A stretch of 21,760 nucleotides of DNA, from contig CAZRNR010000037.1 in the NCBI GenBank assembly GCA_964601505.1, forward strand, positions 1-21,760, given 5' to 3'. Under the pieces are notes generated by a model. It made no database searches and had not been told where the DNA came from. It worked only from the letters and a program-made list of their open reading frames with translations. Source of the stretch: DRWZ01 sp964601505. Its GTDB lineage: Bacteria; Calescibacteriota; Calescibacteriia; Calescibacteriales; Calescibacteriaceae. Of this stretch, positions 7,838-14,681 are shown piece after piece. A program made the position numbers and the translations under genes. Position 1 is the first letter of the stretch, and each line of letters opens with the position of its first letter.

Positions 7838-8653
7838 ATGAGCAAGAAGAAAAAAATCTTTTCAGAGATAGGGGAAAAGGATATAACATATACAATAGTC
7901 AGTGGCTTTACGAGCATGCTTCAGGAATATTCTTTTTCTGATGTTATAGTTCTCGGTGGTGGACCAGCTGGTCTTGTCGCAGCAAGAGATCTTGCAAGAA
8001 ATGGGGTCAAGGTTCTTGTAATAGAAAGAAACAACTATATCGGTGGTGGGTTCTGGATAGGTGGTTTCCTTATGAACACGATAACTGTTAGATCTCCTGG
8101 TGAGGAGATCCTGCGTGAGATCGGAGTCAAAGTTGAGGAGGTAAAACCTGGACTATATGTTTCATATGGTCCTGAAGCTGTGGCTAAGCTTATTTCTGCT
8201 GCTTGTGATGCTGGTGTTAAATTTCTTCAGATGACATCCTTTGATGATATAGTTTTAAGGGATCAAAGAGTTTGCGGGGTTGTTGTGAATTGGACGCCAG
8301 TTTCTGCTTTGCCAAGAGAGATAACCTGTGTTGACCCAGTAGCTCTTGAGTGCAAGTTCTTAATTGATGCTACGGGACATGACGCCTACGCTGTCAAAAG
8401 CCTTGAAGCAAGAGGACTCATTAAGACAAAAGGTATGGGAGCTATGTGGGTTGAGATGTCCGAGGATCTTTTAGTTGAACATACAGGTGAGGTCTTCCCA
8501 GGTCTTTATGTCGCCGGAATGTCGGTCTCCGAAACTCATGGTCTCCCAAGAATGGGGCCAACTTTTGGAGGTGTCCTTCTCTCTGGTAGAAGAGTTGCAG
8601 AGATTATACTAAATGAAATCAAACAAAACAAGCAGAAAGCTAAAAACAAATAA
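7838..8653 (+). CDS. thi4: Thiamine thiazole synthase (Thi4 family) with Cys at the sulfur-donor position
   Basis: Makes adenylated thiazole for thiamine from NAD and glycine. The sulfur comes either from a sacrificial protein Cys (yeast/plant type) or from free sulfide (His type of methanogens). Archaeal copies are often mislabelled ribose-1,5-bisphosphate isomerase. 271 residues. NAD-binding GGGPAG is at 40-45, followed by a Glu-ending beta strand (VIER) and GGGFWIGG. VNWTPV and IDATGHDA are typical. In the segment REITCVDPVALE, Cys164 aligns with yeast Cys205 (CCMDP) and with His in MjThi4 (HVDP). The start is ATG 7838, preceded by a strong AAGGAGG (7825-7831, spacing 6); the TTG at 7817 lies before that site and is rejected. 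I see no TPP riboswitch upstream. The downstream gene overlaps its last 41 bases. Confidence 0.93.
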   Translation: MSKKKKIFSEIGEKDITYTIVSGFTSMLQEYSFSDVIVLGGGPAGLVAARDLARNGVKVLVIERNNYIGGGFWIGGFLMNTITVRSPGEEILREIGVKVEEVKPGLYVSYGPEAVAKLISAACDAGVKFLQMTSFDDIVLRDQRVCGVVVNWTPVSALPREITCVDPVALECKFLIDATGHDAYAVKSLEARGLIKTKGMGAMWVEMSEDLLVEHTGEVFPGLYVAGMSVSETHGLPRMGPTFGGVLLSGRRVAEIILNEIKQNKQKAKNK

Positions 8654-9413
8654 TATCAAAATCTCCTTCTTCTCAGATGGTGTAAAGCTATCGGATATAA
8701 ACAAGATAATTTACTCTGCAGATAACCTTTTTAGGGATCTTGGATTGCATTGGGATATCGTTCTAAAGGGTAATATTTGGGAGAACTTGAGTAATCAGGA
8801 GAAGATATGTGAGAAACTTGTTAAAATAAGAGTTTTCAAGTGGAATGATCAGTCCATTTGTGATTTTGTCTCTCCGGCGGAGATTAATTTTGAACTAAGG
8901 AGAATAAAAGGTATTATAAATTCTTTTGGAGTCATATACGATGGATTTTTACTTTCTGGAATATTTTTTGAGGTTTTGGCACATAGTTTCCAAGATTTTA
9001 GTTTCTTACCCATAGTAATAACGAACAGGCAGATAGCAACATTTGGGGAAGATGGGAGGTATCATTTGCGCATCTGTGTGATTGGGGTTCCTACTATTAT
9101 ATCTATTAATGGTTTTTTTTCTGCACCAGCCAAACCTCTGGATTATCATTTGACAAAAATGGTAAATGAGGATTTAGCTTTGATAAAGAGCTATGATCTG
9201 AAGGAATATATACATAAGAATATTCCGATTGCTTCAAGAGCCTATATCCTTGAATCTATCTTATGGAATTTTGGGGGGATACCTTTTTGTTCAAATAAGT
9301 TTTGTCTTTTAAGCGATTCCCATACAATAGACGAACTTATATTTTCAAAGATAAAGGGATTGAAACTTTGTGATATGCATAGGAAGGCTATATATTCTTT
9401 AAATTCTATTTGA
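8613..9413 (+). CDS. DUF6775-like putative metalloprotein, overlapping thi4
   Basis: 266 residues. The central block ITNRQIATFGEDGRYHLR, followed by GVPTIISINGFFSAPAKPLD, resembles the DUF6775 family ('putative metallopeptidase', frequent in archaea), which typically reads 'FTNRL..TW.EDD.RYHAR....G.PS.IST.GIVEAPAKP'. The C-terminal part holds a likely metal site: Cys226-x4-Cys231, His237, and Cys253-Asp-Met-His256. I see no HExxH, so peptidase activity is doubtful. The start ATG 8613 lies 41 bases inside thi4 in another frame. No in-frame alternative start occurs before the conserved domain, so the overlap looks real and suggests co-expression with thi4. The family assignment is from memory of its motifs; biochemical function is unknown. 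Confidence 0.7.
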   Translation: MKSNKTSRKLKTNNIKISFFSDGVKLSDINKIIYSADNLFRDLGLHWDIVLKGNIWENLSNQEKICEKLVKIRVFKWNDQSICDFVSPAEINFELRRIKGIINSFGVIYDGFLLSGIFFEVLAHSFQDFSFLPIVITNRQIATFGEDGRYHLRICVIGVPTIISINGFFSAPAKPLDYHLTKMVNEDLALIKSYDLKEYIHKNIPIASRAYILESILWNFGGIPFCSNKFCLLSDSHTIDELIFSKIKGLKLCDMHRKAIYSLNSI

Positions 9414-9476
9414 ACAGATGGACAAATTTTTGTTTTTGGCAAAACTGAAAATTTTTTTTGCTACATAGTCATCTAT

Positions 9477-9692
9477 ATGGCAAGCAAGGTTAATTCACCA
9501 ATAACAGCTAATGTTTGGAAGGTTCTGGTGAAGGAGGGAGATATGGTATCTGAAGGTTCTACGATTGTGATTTTAGAATCAATGAAGATGGAGATTCCAG
9601 TAGATTCACCGGTAAGTGGTGTTGTAAAGAAGATTTATGTTTCTGAAGGTGGTTCAGTTGGGGAGGGTGATCTGATAGCGGAAATAGAGTAG
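9477..9692 (+). CDS. Stand-alone biotinyl (or lipoyl) carrier domain protein
   Basis: 71 residues, consisting only of the biotinyl/lipoyl domain. The attachment motif is ESMKMEIP with Lys37 as the biotinylated residue; the flanking Met residues (MKM) favour biotin over lipoate. Such small carriers serve acyl-CoA carboxylases or decarboxylases, or resemble Bacillus YngHB. No carboxylase or biotin ligase gene is in the window, so its partner is encoded elsewhere. No Shine-Dalgarno precedes the ATG; CATAGT/TACATA at 9462-9469 could be a -10 close to the start. Its last 58 bases overlap the 3' end of folD on the other strand. The biotinyl fold is complete, so it is not a fragment. Confidence 0.88.
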   Translation: MASKVNSPITANVWKVLVKEGDMVSEGSTIVILESMKMEIPVDSPVSGVVKKIYVSEGGSVGEGDLIAEIE

Positions 9693-10534
9693 CGTATTTC
9701 AACGCCTGAACTTATATATACAGCTCTTGCAACATTTCTCATAAGTTCAGCAACTGTTATCAGTCCGATGCCTCCGGGAACAGGAGTTATTAGGTAAGCC
9801 CTCTTTTTAGCTTCTTCAAATTCAACATCTCCAAATATTTTCCCATCTACTATTCTTGTTCCTATATCTATTATTACCGCATTAGGTTTTATCCATTCTC
9901 CTTTTATCAGGTGAGGTTTTCCTACAGCTGATACTACTATATCTGCATCTTTAATGAATTTTTTTATGTCTTCTGTATATTTGTGGCATACTGTGATAGT
10001 TGCTCCGAGGTTTAAAAGTGCCGAGGCGCATGGTTTGCCTACAAGATCTGATGCTCCAACAACTACGGCATACTTACCTTTGGGATTTACATTGTATCTT
10101 TCAAACACATCAAGCATTGCAAGGCATGCGCAGGGAATGAAGCGCGACATCTTAAGGCTCTTCAAAACACTGCCGAGATTCTCTGATGTTAAGCAATCAA
10201 CATCTTTTGAAGGAGAAATAAAATCAAGAACATTTTTCTCTATTTGCTCCGGAAGCGGAAGTTGAACAATTATGCCGCAAGCATCTGATTCGTTTGCTTC
10301 ATTTATTTTTTCTTCAAGTTTCTTTTGACTTACATCCCAAGGTAGATTTATAACATCAACTTCTATCCCACAAATATCCGCTGCTTTTTTCTTGTTTTTT
10401 ATGTATATCTCCATCTCTTTATCTTCACCAATTGCTATTATAGATAGCTTTGGTCTTTTATTTAGCTTAGATATCAGCTCCCTTGTTTCACTTAGTATTT
10501 TTTCATATATTTCTTTACCATTTACTAGTATCAT
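9635..10534 (-). CDS. folD: Bifunctional methylene-THF dehydrogenase / methenyl-THF cyclohydrolase
   Basis: Interconverts 5,10-methylene-, methenyl- and 10-formyl-tetrahydrofolate. 299 residues, about 10-15 longer than usual. The catalytic Y-x3-K pair is in IYIKNKKKAADICGI. VQLPLP, SPSKDVDCLT and GASDLVGKP follow, then ITPVPGGIGLITVAELM near the C-terminus. Departures from consensus are PCACLA where PCTP.G is usual and VVGASDLVG where VVGRS..VG is usual; the lost Arg normally contacts the NADP phosphate, so NAD use is possible. The last ~19 codons are antisense to the biotinyl gene, giving an extra Ser/Pro-rich tail. TATAAT at 10553-10558 on this strand suggests its own promoter with a leader of about 12 bases. 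Confidence 0.93.
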   Translation of the reverse strand: MILVNGKEIYEKILSETRELISKLNKRPKLSIIAIGEDKEMEIYIKNKKKAADICGIEVDVINLPWDVSQKKLEEKINEANESDACGIIVQLPLPEQIEKNVLDFISPSKDVDCLTSENLGSVLKSLKMSRFIPCACLAMLDVFERYNVNPKGKYAVVVGASDLVGKPCASALLNLGATITVCHKYTEDIKKFIKDADIVVSAVGKPHLIKGEWIKPNAVIIDIGTRIVDGKIFGDVEFEEAKKRAYLITPVPGGIGLITVAELMRNVARAVYISSGVEIRYSISAIRSPSPTEPPSET

Positions 10535-10552
10535 TTCTCACTTAAGTTTGCA

Positions 10553-10558
10553 ATTATA
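10553..10558 (-). promoter_or_regulatory. folD -10 element
   Basis: Perfect TATAAT on the minus strand, in the 57-base gap between the oxidase-like gene and folD. The predicted start is near 10546, 12 bases before the ATG. No convincing -35 at 16-18 bases; TTACAA at 10578-10583 has a 19-base spacer. Confidence 0.4.
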
Positions 10559-10591
10559 AATGGCAGGTGTATGAGATTTGTAATTTCAGAA

Positions 10592-11002
10592 TTAATAGTT
10601 AGGGGCTCTTGTTCGTTTTGATATTTCAGTCGTTCCGATGGCTATTCCTAAAAACTGTGTTGTTCCGCCAAGAAATGAAATCCAGAAAGCAATATCGCTT
10701 TTTAAAAAAATTGGTTCAGATACACCCCGAATTATTGTTCCTGCGTTAAGGAGTATAAAAGTCATCCAGCCTTTTATGGGAGATGTGAAAACTCCACCAG
10801 GAAGCCTTGGAAATAACCAGAATGCGACACCAAATATAAACTGTATTAGAAATCCAACAAGTATTATATGAGAGTGCACCGGTAGCAGATATACATTAAA
10901 GTTATATTTCCTCTGTAGGAACATCATTGTTCCTATTAGACTTCCAATAATCAGCCACCCAAGAGAACATTTTATCATCCACCTTGTATAGGCAAACTTC
11001 AT
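10592..11002 (-). CDS. Small membrane protein resembling a fragment of haem-copper oxidase subunit I
   Basis: 136 residues with four predicted membrane helices (roughly 12-32, 43-66, 77-94, 103-124). The segment LLPVHSHIILVGFLIQFIFG followed by VAFWLFPRLP resembles the His-bearing helix of cbb3/NorB-type subunit I and of NnrS-like proteins. His44 and His46 could be haem or metal ligands. Stand-alone proteins of this size, annotated as 'cytochrome oxidase subunit I-like', occur in various bacteria; their role is not known to me. It is not a truncated oxidase gene in any obvious way, since the N-terminus is a natural start and the C-terminus ends in a polar tail. The ATG has no Shine-Dalgarno. 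folD follows after 57 bases with a separate -10. Confidence 0.65.
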   Translation of the reverse strand: MKFAYTRWMIKCSLGWLIIGSLIGTMMFLQRKYNFNVYLLPVHSHIILVGFLIQFIFGVAFWLFPRLPGGVFTSPIKGWMTFILLNAGTIIRGVSEPIFLKSDIAFWISFLGGTTQFLGIAIGTTEISKRTRAPNY

Positions 11003-11169
11003 AATCAGAGAATTTATCTTGAACCGAAATAAATAAGGATAAAATAGTTTTTAGATATGCTATCTGATAAAACAAAGTTTCGGATTGTTAAAATATTTTG
11101 AATTTTCCACTGAAAAATTTTAAAAAAAACAAGACAAAAACATCTTAATGGTTATAAATTTCTATTGTA

Positions 11170-12027
11170 ATGCTTTTTGAGGGAGAAATAAATAATGAAA
11201 AAAAACAAAAGAAAGGTAAATGGGAAATACTGAAAATAAAGATAGAGACTAGTAGGAATGAGTATGAGATAGATCTTTCTTATAGAAGGAAATATTTTTT
11301 CTTAATCCCTCTGGTCTTGATTTTTTGTATTTTCTTTTTTGATTGGTTGAGTTTGAAACTTAAAAGTCGTGGACTTGAGCTTATCTATAATTCCTTTTAT
11401 GAGGATAGCACAGATGGGCTTATAAAGAGAATATCAGATCTTAAAAAGGAAGTCAACAAGCTCAAAACTCTGAATGAATCGCTTCTTTCTTTGGTTTTTG
11501 GTGGAGATGAGGTATATCCGGAGTTTGTAAGTGCTAATTTTGAAGATGACTATGTACTACAGAGTATAGGTGTGGTTTCCGAGAGCTTGAAATTGGTTTA
11601 TAATGAGCTTCAAAAGGAGAGAGAGGCGCTTGGGCATCTTCCCACACTCTGGCCTGTAAAAGGAAGAGTAACCAGTGGATTTGGCTATAGGATTAGTCCT
11701 ATTGAGGGAAATTACCAGTTTCATAGTGGAATAGATATATCTGTTCCGGAAGGAACTCCTGTTCTAGCTTCTGCAAGCGGTAAGGTTATAGAGGTTGGAA
11801 GAAATGAATTGAATGGGCTTTATTTGAGAATAAGGCATATAAATGGTATAACTACTACTTATGCACACTTGAAGAAGGTTTTTGTATCGAAAGGAGATTA
11901 TGTAAAGAAGAGTGAGGTAGTTGGGCTTGTGGGTTTGACTGGAAGAACAACAGGTTCTCACCTTCATTTTGAAATTTCTTTCAAAGGTAGGCCAGTTGAT
12001 CCACTGATGTTTCTTGTTCAAGATTAG
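11170..12027 (+). CDS. M23 family peptidoglycan endopeptidase, membrane-anchored
   Basis: 285 residues. A charged cytoplasmic N-terminus (1-40) is followed by one membrane helix (about 41-58), a periplasmic region with coiled-coil character (65-105, LKKEVNKLKTLNESL), and the LytM/M23 domain (about 165-282). Zn ligands are His185 and Asp189 (FHSGIDIS) and His266 of SHLHFEIS; His233 (YAHL) and His264 are the catalytic histidines. All residues needed for activity are present, so it is probably a true DD-endopeptidase rather than an EnvC/NlpD-like activator. Start: ATG 11170, without Shine-Dalgarno; TATAAA at 11153-11158 would give a leader of about 5 bases. fliM begins 35 bases downstream, so cell-wall remodelling for the flagellum is possible, but this is inference. 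Confidence 0.88.
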   Translation: MLFEGEINNEKKQKKGKWEILKIKIETSRNEYEIDLSYRRKYFFLIPLVLIFCIFFFDWLSLKLKSRGLELIYNSFYEDSTDGLIKRISDLKKEVNKLKTLNESLLSLVFGGDEVYPEFVSANFEDDYVLQSIGVVSESLKLVYNELQKEREALGHLPTLWPVKGRVTSGFGYRISPIEGNYQFHSGIDISVPEGTPVLASASGKVIEVGRNELNGLYLRIRHINGITTTYAHLKKVFVSKGDYVKKSEVVGLVGLTGRTTGSHLHFEISFKGRPVDPLMFLVQD

Positions 12028-12062
12028 TTCTCTTTGGGTCAGGATGTTTAAAATTTATTTTT

Positions 12063-13232
12063 ATGATAGGAGGGAAAAAGACCGAGCCCCAGAGGAAAGT
12101 GGAAGAAAGGGGAAAAATAAAGGAGAAAAGAGAGGCTAAAGAGGAGGAAGAAGAAAAAGAGGGTGAAAAGGAGGAAGGAGAAGAAGAGAGAAGAAAAGTA
12201 GAAGATCAAGGACCTTTGCTTTCCCAGGAAGAGGTAGATTCTCTCCTAAGAAGTCTGCGTGGGGGCGAGATAAAGATAGAAGCTAAAGCCGAAGAAGAGA
12301 GGCCAAAGGACAGGTATCCAAGGTATGATTTCAGGAAGGTTGGCCGTTTCATATCTAAGATGCGTCTTCCTTCGCTTGAGGTTATACATAGGAGATTCGC
12401 TACTGATTCAAGATCTATACTTTCTGTTGCTCTTCAAAAGCTTATAGACGTTTCAATGGTTGATACTTCTGTTATTGAATTTAAGGATTTTATGGATAAT
12501 GTTCCTTTGCCAGCAGTTTTCACTGTTATATCAATGAAGCCACTGAGGGGTTTTTGTGTTTGGGCTTTTGACGCCACAGTTGCTGTGGTTATGGTCGATA
12601 TACTTCTTGGTGGTGTCGGAAAACCTAAAAAAGCTGAAGGTAGAGAATTTACCAGAATAGAACAGAGGCTCATACGCAGAGTTATTAATACTATGCTCAA
12701 GCCTTACCAGGAAGCATGGGAACCAGTGATAAAGCTACATCCGGAAATAGTTAGAATAGAAAGCCACCCTCAGTTTGTTTCAATAGTCCCTGAATCTGAT
12801 CTTGTTGTTTCAACTCGTTATACCATAGATATGGGAATGATATCTGGAAGAATGTATATGGCTATCCCATATGCTATTTTGGAACCTATAAAGTCTCAGA
12901 TTCAGTCGGCCTATCAACCAACAACATTGGAAGTGGATAAAAGTTGGATTGAGCGTATTGTGACTAGAATAAAGGAATGCCCAGCTTCAATAAGGGTTGA
13001 AATAGGTAAAGCAAAGTTAACCTTGAGAGAATTGCTCAATTTGAAAGCTGGAGATACTTTAAGGTTGAATACTTCCCCAGATGAGGATTGTGCAATAGTC
13101 TTTGTTCAAGATGTACCGAAGTTCAAGGGAATTCCTGGAAGATCTTCTGATGTAAAATCTGTGCTTATAACAAAACTCATAAAGGAAGAAGAAGAGATGA
13201 GAGAAGAAATCCTGAAGAAACTTATTGTTTAA
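12063..13232 (+). CDS. fliM: Flagellar motor switch protein FliM with a charged N-terminal extension
   Basis: Part of the C-ring that sets rotation direction and binds CheY-P. 389 residues. The CheY-binding motif LSQEEVDSLL is at residues 53-62, whereas it is normally within the first ten residues. Residues 5-50 are almost entirely Glu, Lys and Arg. The middle CheC-like domain follows (about 90-280, with VDILLGG), then a C-terminal FliN-like SpoA domain (about 300-385, LTLRELLNLKAGDTL). Start: ATG 12063, with no Shine-Dalgarno before it. TTG at codon 52 could restart just before the motif but has poor spacing to an AAGGA. No fliN, fliL or other flagellar gene is present, so the flagellar genes are scattered. 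The same strand as the M23 gene and lpxA suggests an operon. Confidence 0.92.
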   Translation: MIGGKKTEPQRKVEERGKIKEKREAKEEEEEKEGEKEEGEEERRKVEDQGPLLSQEEVDSLLRSLRGGEIKIEAKAEEERPKDRYPRYDFRKVGRFISKMRLPSLEVIHRRFATDSRSILSVALQKLIDVSMVDTSVIEFKDFMDNVPLPAVFTVISMKPLRGFCVWAFDATVAVVMVDILLGGVGKPKKAEGREFTRIEQRLIRRVINTMLKPYQEAWEPVIKLHPEIVRIESHPQFVSIVPESDLVVSTRYTIDMGMISGRMYMAIPYAILEPIKSQIQSAYQPTTLEVDKSWIERIVTRIKECPASIRVEIGKAKLTLRELLNLKAGDTLRLNTSPDEDCAIVFVQDVPKFKGIPGRSSDVKSVLITKLIKEEEEMREEILKKLIV

Positions 13233-13274
13233 TCCATATTTTTAATTTGTTTTTTCTAATTTTCCCATAAATCC

Positions 13275-13278
13275 GAGG
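13275..13278 (+). promoter_or_regulatory. Short Shine-Dalgarno of lpxA
   Basis: GAGG five bases before ATG 13284. No promoter is obvious in the 51-base fliM-lpxA gap, consistent with read-through from fliM. Confidence 0.4.
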
Positions 13279-13283
13279 TTTTT

Positions 13284-14075
13284 ATGAGGCTAGTGCATCC
13301 ATCTGCCGTTATATCTAGTTCTGCTATTATAGAAGAAAATGTTTATGTAGGAGAGGGAACTGAAATAGGGGATGACACCTTTATCGGATATGGGGCTTAT
13401 ATAGGACCAAATGTTAAGATCGGAAAGAGAAATAAGATTTATCCATATGCTGTTATAGGAACACCTCCACAGCATTTGGAGCATAAAGAGGGGGATCTGA
13501 CTTATGTGAAAATCGGAGATGGGAATATAATAAGGGAGTTTGCAACTATTCATTCCGGTTCTAAAGTTGGGGGAGGTATAACTCAAATAGGAAATAATAA
13601 TTACATTATGGCCTACGCTCATGTTGCGCATGACTGTAAGGTAGGAAACAATTGTATCCTTACTAGTTTCTCGGCCCTTGCAGGACATACTGAGGTTGGA
13701 GATAGAGTTGTTTTCGGGGGATTTTCTGGAACACATCAATTTGTCCGAGTCGGAAAACTTGTTATGATTGGTGCTGGTTCGTTTCCTACAAAAGATATCC
13801 CACCTTTTGTCCTTGCAGCAGGGGTTGAGACAAGAATAGTAGGTCTGAACATCGTTGGACTAAAAAGAGCCGGTGTTCCTTCTCATGAAATAGAGAATTT
13901 AAAGAAAGCTTTGAAAATTTTCATCTCATCTACAAAAATAGAAGAAGCCGTAGAGGAAATAAGAAAGATGGATCAATCTTCATCATATATTCAGGAGTTT
14001 TGCAGTTTTATCTCAATGAAGTCAAAGAGAGGAATATTAAAAAAGTTTGAAAAGGATGCTTTGAGCATTAGATAA
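13284..14075 (+). CDS. lpxA: Acyl-[ACP]--UDP-N-acetylglucosamine O-acyltransferase
   Basis: First enzyme of lipid A synthesis; it adds a 3-hydroxyacyl chain to UDP-GlcNAc. 263 residues, typical length. The N-terminal two thirds are a left-handed beta helix made of hexapeptide repeats (I/V-G-x-x repeats throughout 15-190). The catalytic His116 lies in AHVAHDCKVGNN (E. coli His125), with ALAGH and GTHQFVRVG nearby. GDGNIIREFATIHSG matches the E. coli 'GD.N.IRE..TIH.G' block. The C-terminal helical domain begins at GLKRAGVPSHEI. It usually sits with lpxD, fabZ and lpxB; here it is separate, after fliM. Its presence is the best sign of a lipopolysaccharide outer membrane. A GAGG ribosome site precedes the start. 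Confidence 0.95.
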   Translation: MRLVHPSAVISSSAIIEENVYVGEGTEIGDDTFIGYGAYIGPNVKIGKRNKIYPYAVIGTPPQHLEHKEGDLTYVKIGDGNIIREFATIHSGSKVGGGITQIGNNNYIMAYAHVAHDCKVGNNCILTSFSALAGHTEVGDRVVFGGFSGTHQFVRVGKLVMIGAGSFPTKDIPPFVLAAGVETRIVGLNIVGLKRAGVPSHEIENLKKALKIFISSTKIEEAVEEIRKMDQSSSYIQEFCSFISMKSKRGILKKFEKDALSIR

Positions 14076-14257
14076 ATCGCTTGCGTTCTTGAGAAATTTC
14101 TTTGGGTAGGAACCAGTGTAAAATCAGACCTTTTCACCAAAGCATTGATATTTTGATTTTAAAGAGGATTTCATTTTAGATTCATTTAATATTATTCAAC
14201 CTCCCCCCGCTTGAAAGCACATTCCTCTTTATTTTCCCTTCTTTAATTAACCTGAAT
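14076..14257. other. Gap after lpxA, nothing assigned
   Basis: About 180 bases between the lpxA stop and the IS200/IS605-type element. It includes a C-rich run (CCTCCCCCCGC near 14202) unusual for this AT-rich DNA; it could belong to the element's left side, but I cannot show this. The 210 bases after the element (14471-14681) hold no gene; one loose inverted repeat, TTCAATT/AATTGAA, occurs at 14474-14506. Confidence 0.3.
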
Positions 14258-14319
14258 CTTGCAAGAAGTCTCAATCCTCTACAGGGTGGAGATGAATTGC
14301 AAATACTTGACAAGAAGTC
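14258..14319 (+). repeat. Imperfect direct repeat, 13/14 bases
   Basis: CTTGCAAGAAGTC (14258-14270) recurs as CTTGACAAGAAGTC (14306-14319), one base longer. The second copy contains the -35 TTGACA. The two flank the left-end hairpin. Confidence 0.5.
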
Positions 14320-14335
14320 AGTTTTGAATTATGAT
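14307..14335 (+). promoter_or_regulatory. Near-consensus sigma-70 promoter reading into the omega-RNA-like sequence
   Basis: TTGACA (14307-14312), exactly 17 bases, TATGAT (14330-14335). This is the closest match to consensus seen in the window. Predicted start near 14342, just before the first hairpin of the RNA. In complete elements of this kind such a promoter would normally drive tnpB. Confidence 0.6.
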
Positions 14336-14341
14336 TGTAAT

Positions 14342-14470
14342 ACATAACCCTGATAACCAAAGGGTTGTCAAGGATGGTATGGCTGGGACGTCCAGAACTT
14401 ACGCCTGTGGAGAGGTGAAAAATCTCTTTGAAGCAGGAAGCTTCATCTTCTATAAGATGGAGTAGTTCAC
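14342..14470 (+). ncRNA. Omega-RNA (reRNA)-like transcript without a local TnpB
   Basis: From the predicted start the RNA folds into TGATAACC-AAAG-GGTTGTCA (14351-14370, eight pairs with one G-T), CTGG-GACGT-CCAG (14383-14395), GAAGC-AGGAA-GCTTC and CATCTT-CTAT-AAGATG, ending GTAGTTCAC. This layout matches the TnpB guide RNA, whose scaffold ends at the element's right end and whose guide is the flanking DNA. Here the guide would be TAGTTCAATTCAGGTTTTAT (14471-14490). No TnpB is in the window, so activity would need one elsewhere. It could also be an inert relic that happens to keep the promoter. Confidence 0.5.
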
Positions 14471-14681
14471 TAGTTCAATTCAGGTTTTATCAATGCTACA
14501 ATTGAATTTCCCAAATACGGTGTTGTGTTTTGTTTATTCTTCTATAGACATTTGTTTGTTTTTGCTTTCAATTTATCATTTTCTTACAGTTTGCTCTTTT
14601 GAAAATGAAAGAATACTGTTAATACATTTTTTCAATTCTTATATTCGGAAAATCTTGACGATTTAGATGCGGCATTTACAG

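Larger units (their letters stand above)
14258..14470 (+). mobile_element. Non-autonomous IS200/IS605-type element (ends only, no tnpA/tnpB)
   Basis: The right part carries the block typical of IS605-group right ends: TGGGACGTCC, ACTTACGCCTG, then two adjacent hairpins GAAGC-AGGAA-GCTTC (14430-14444) and CATCTT-CTAT-AAGATG (14444-14459), and the terminal GAGTAGTTCAC (14460-14470). One reading frame over 14376-14463 gives MAGTSRTYACGEV and EAGS, as found at TnpB C-termini, but is closed by TGA at 14325. The left part has a hairpin CTCTAC-AGG-GTGGAG (14277-14291) and a promoter, as in a left end. No transposase fits between them. The left border is uncertain; the ~210-base size fits a palindrome-associated (PATE-like) derivative. 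Identification rests on remembered right-end sequence, not a search. Confidence 0.65.

Noticed and set aside
12434..12700. 88-codon minus-strand ORF inside fliM
   Set aside because: Shadow of the conserved fliM coding frame with no features of its own.
14331..14463. Short ORF MIVIHNPDNQRVVKDGMAGT... as a protein gene
   Set aside because: It overlaps the -10 and the RNA hairpins and mirrors TnpB C-terminal coding only because tnpB and the guide RNA overlap in intact elements; no ribosome site.
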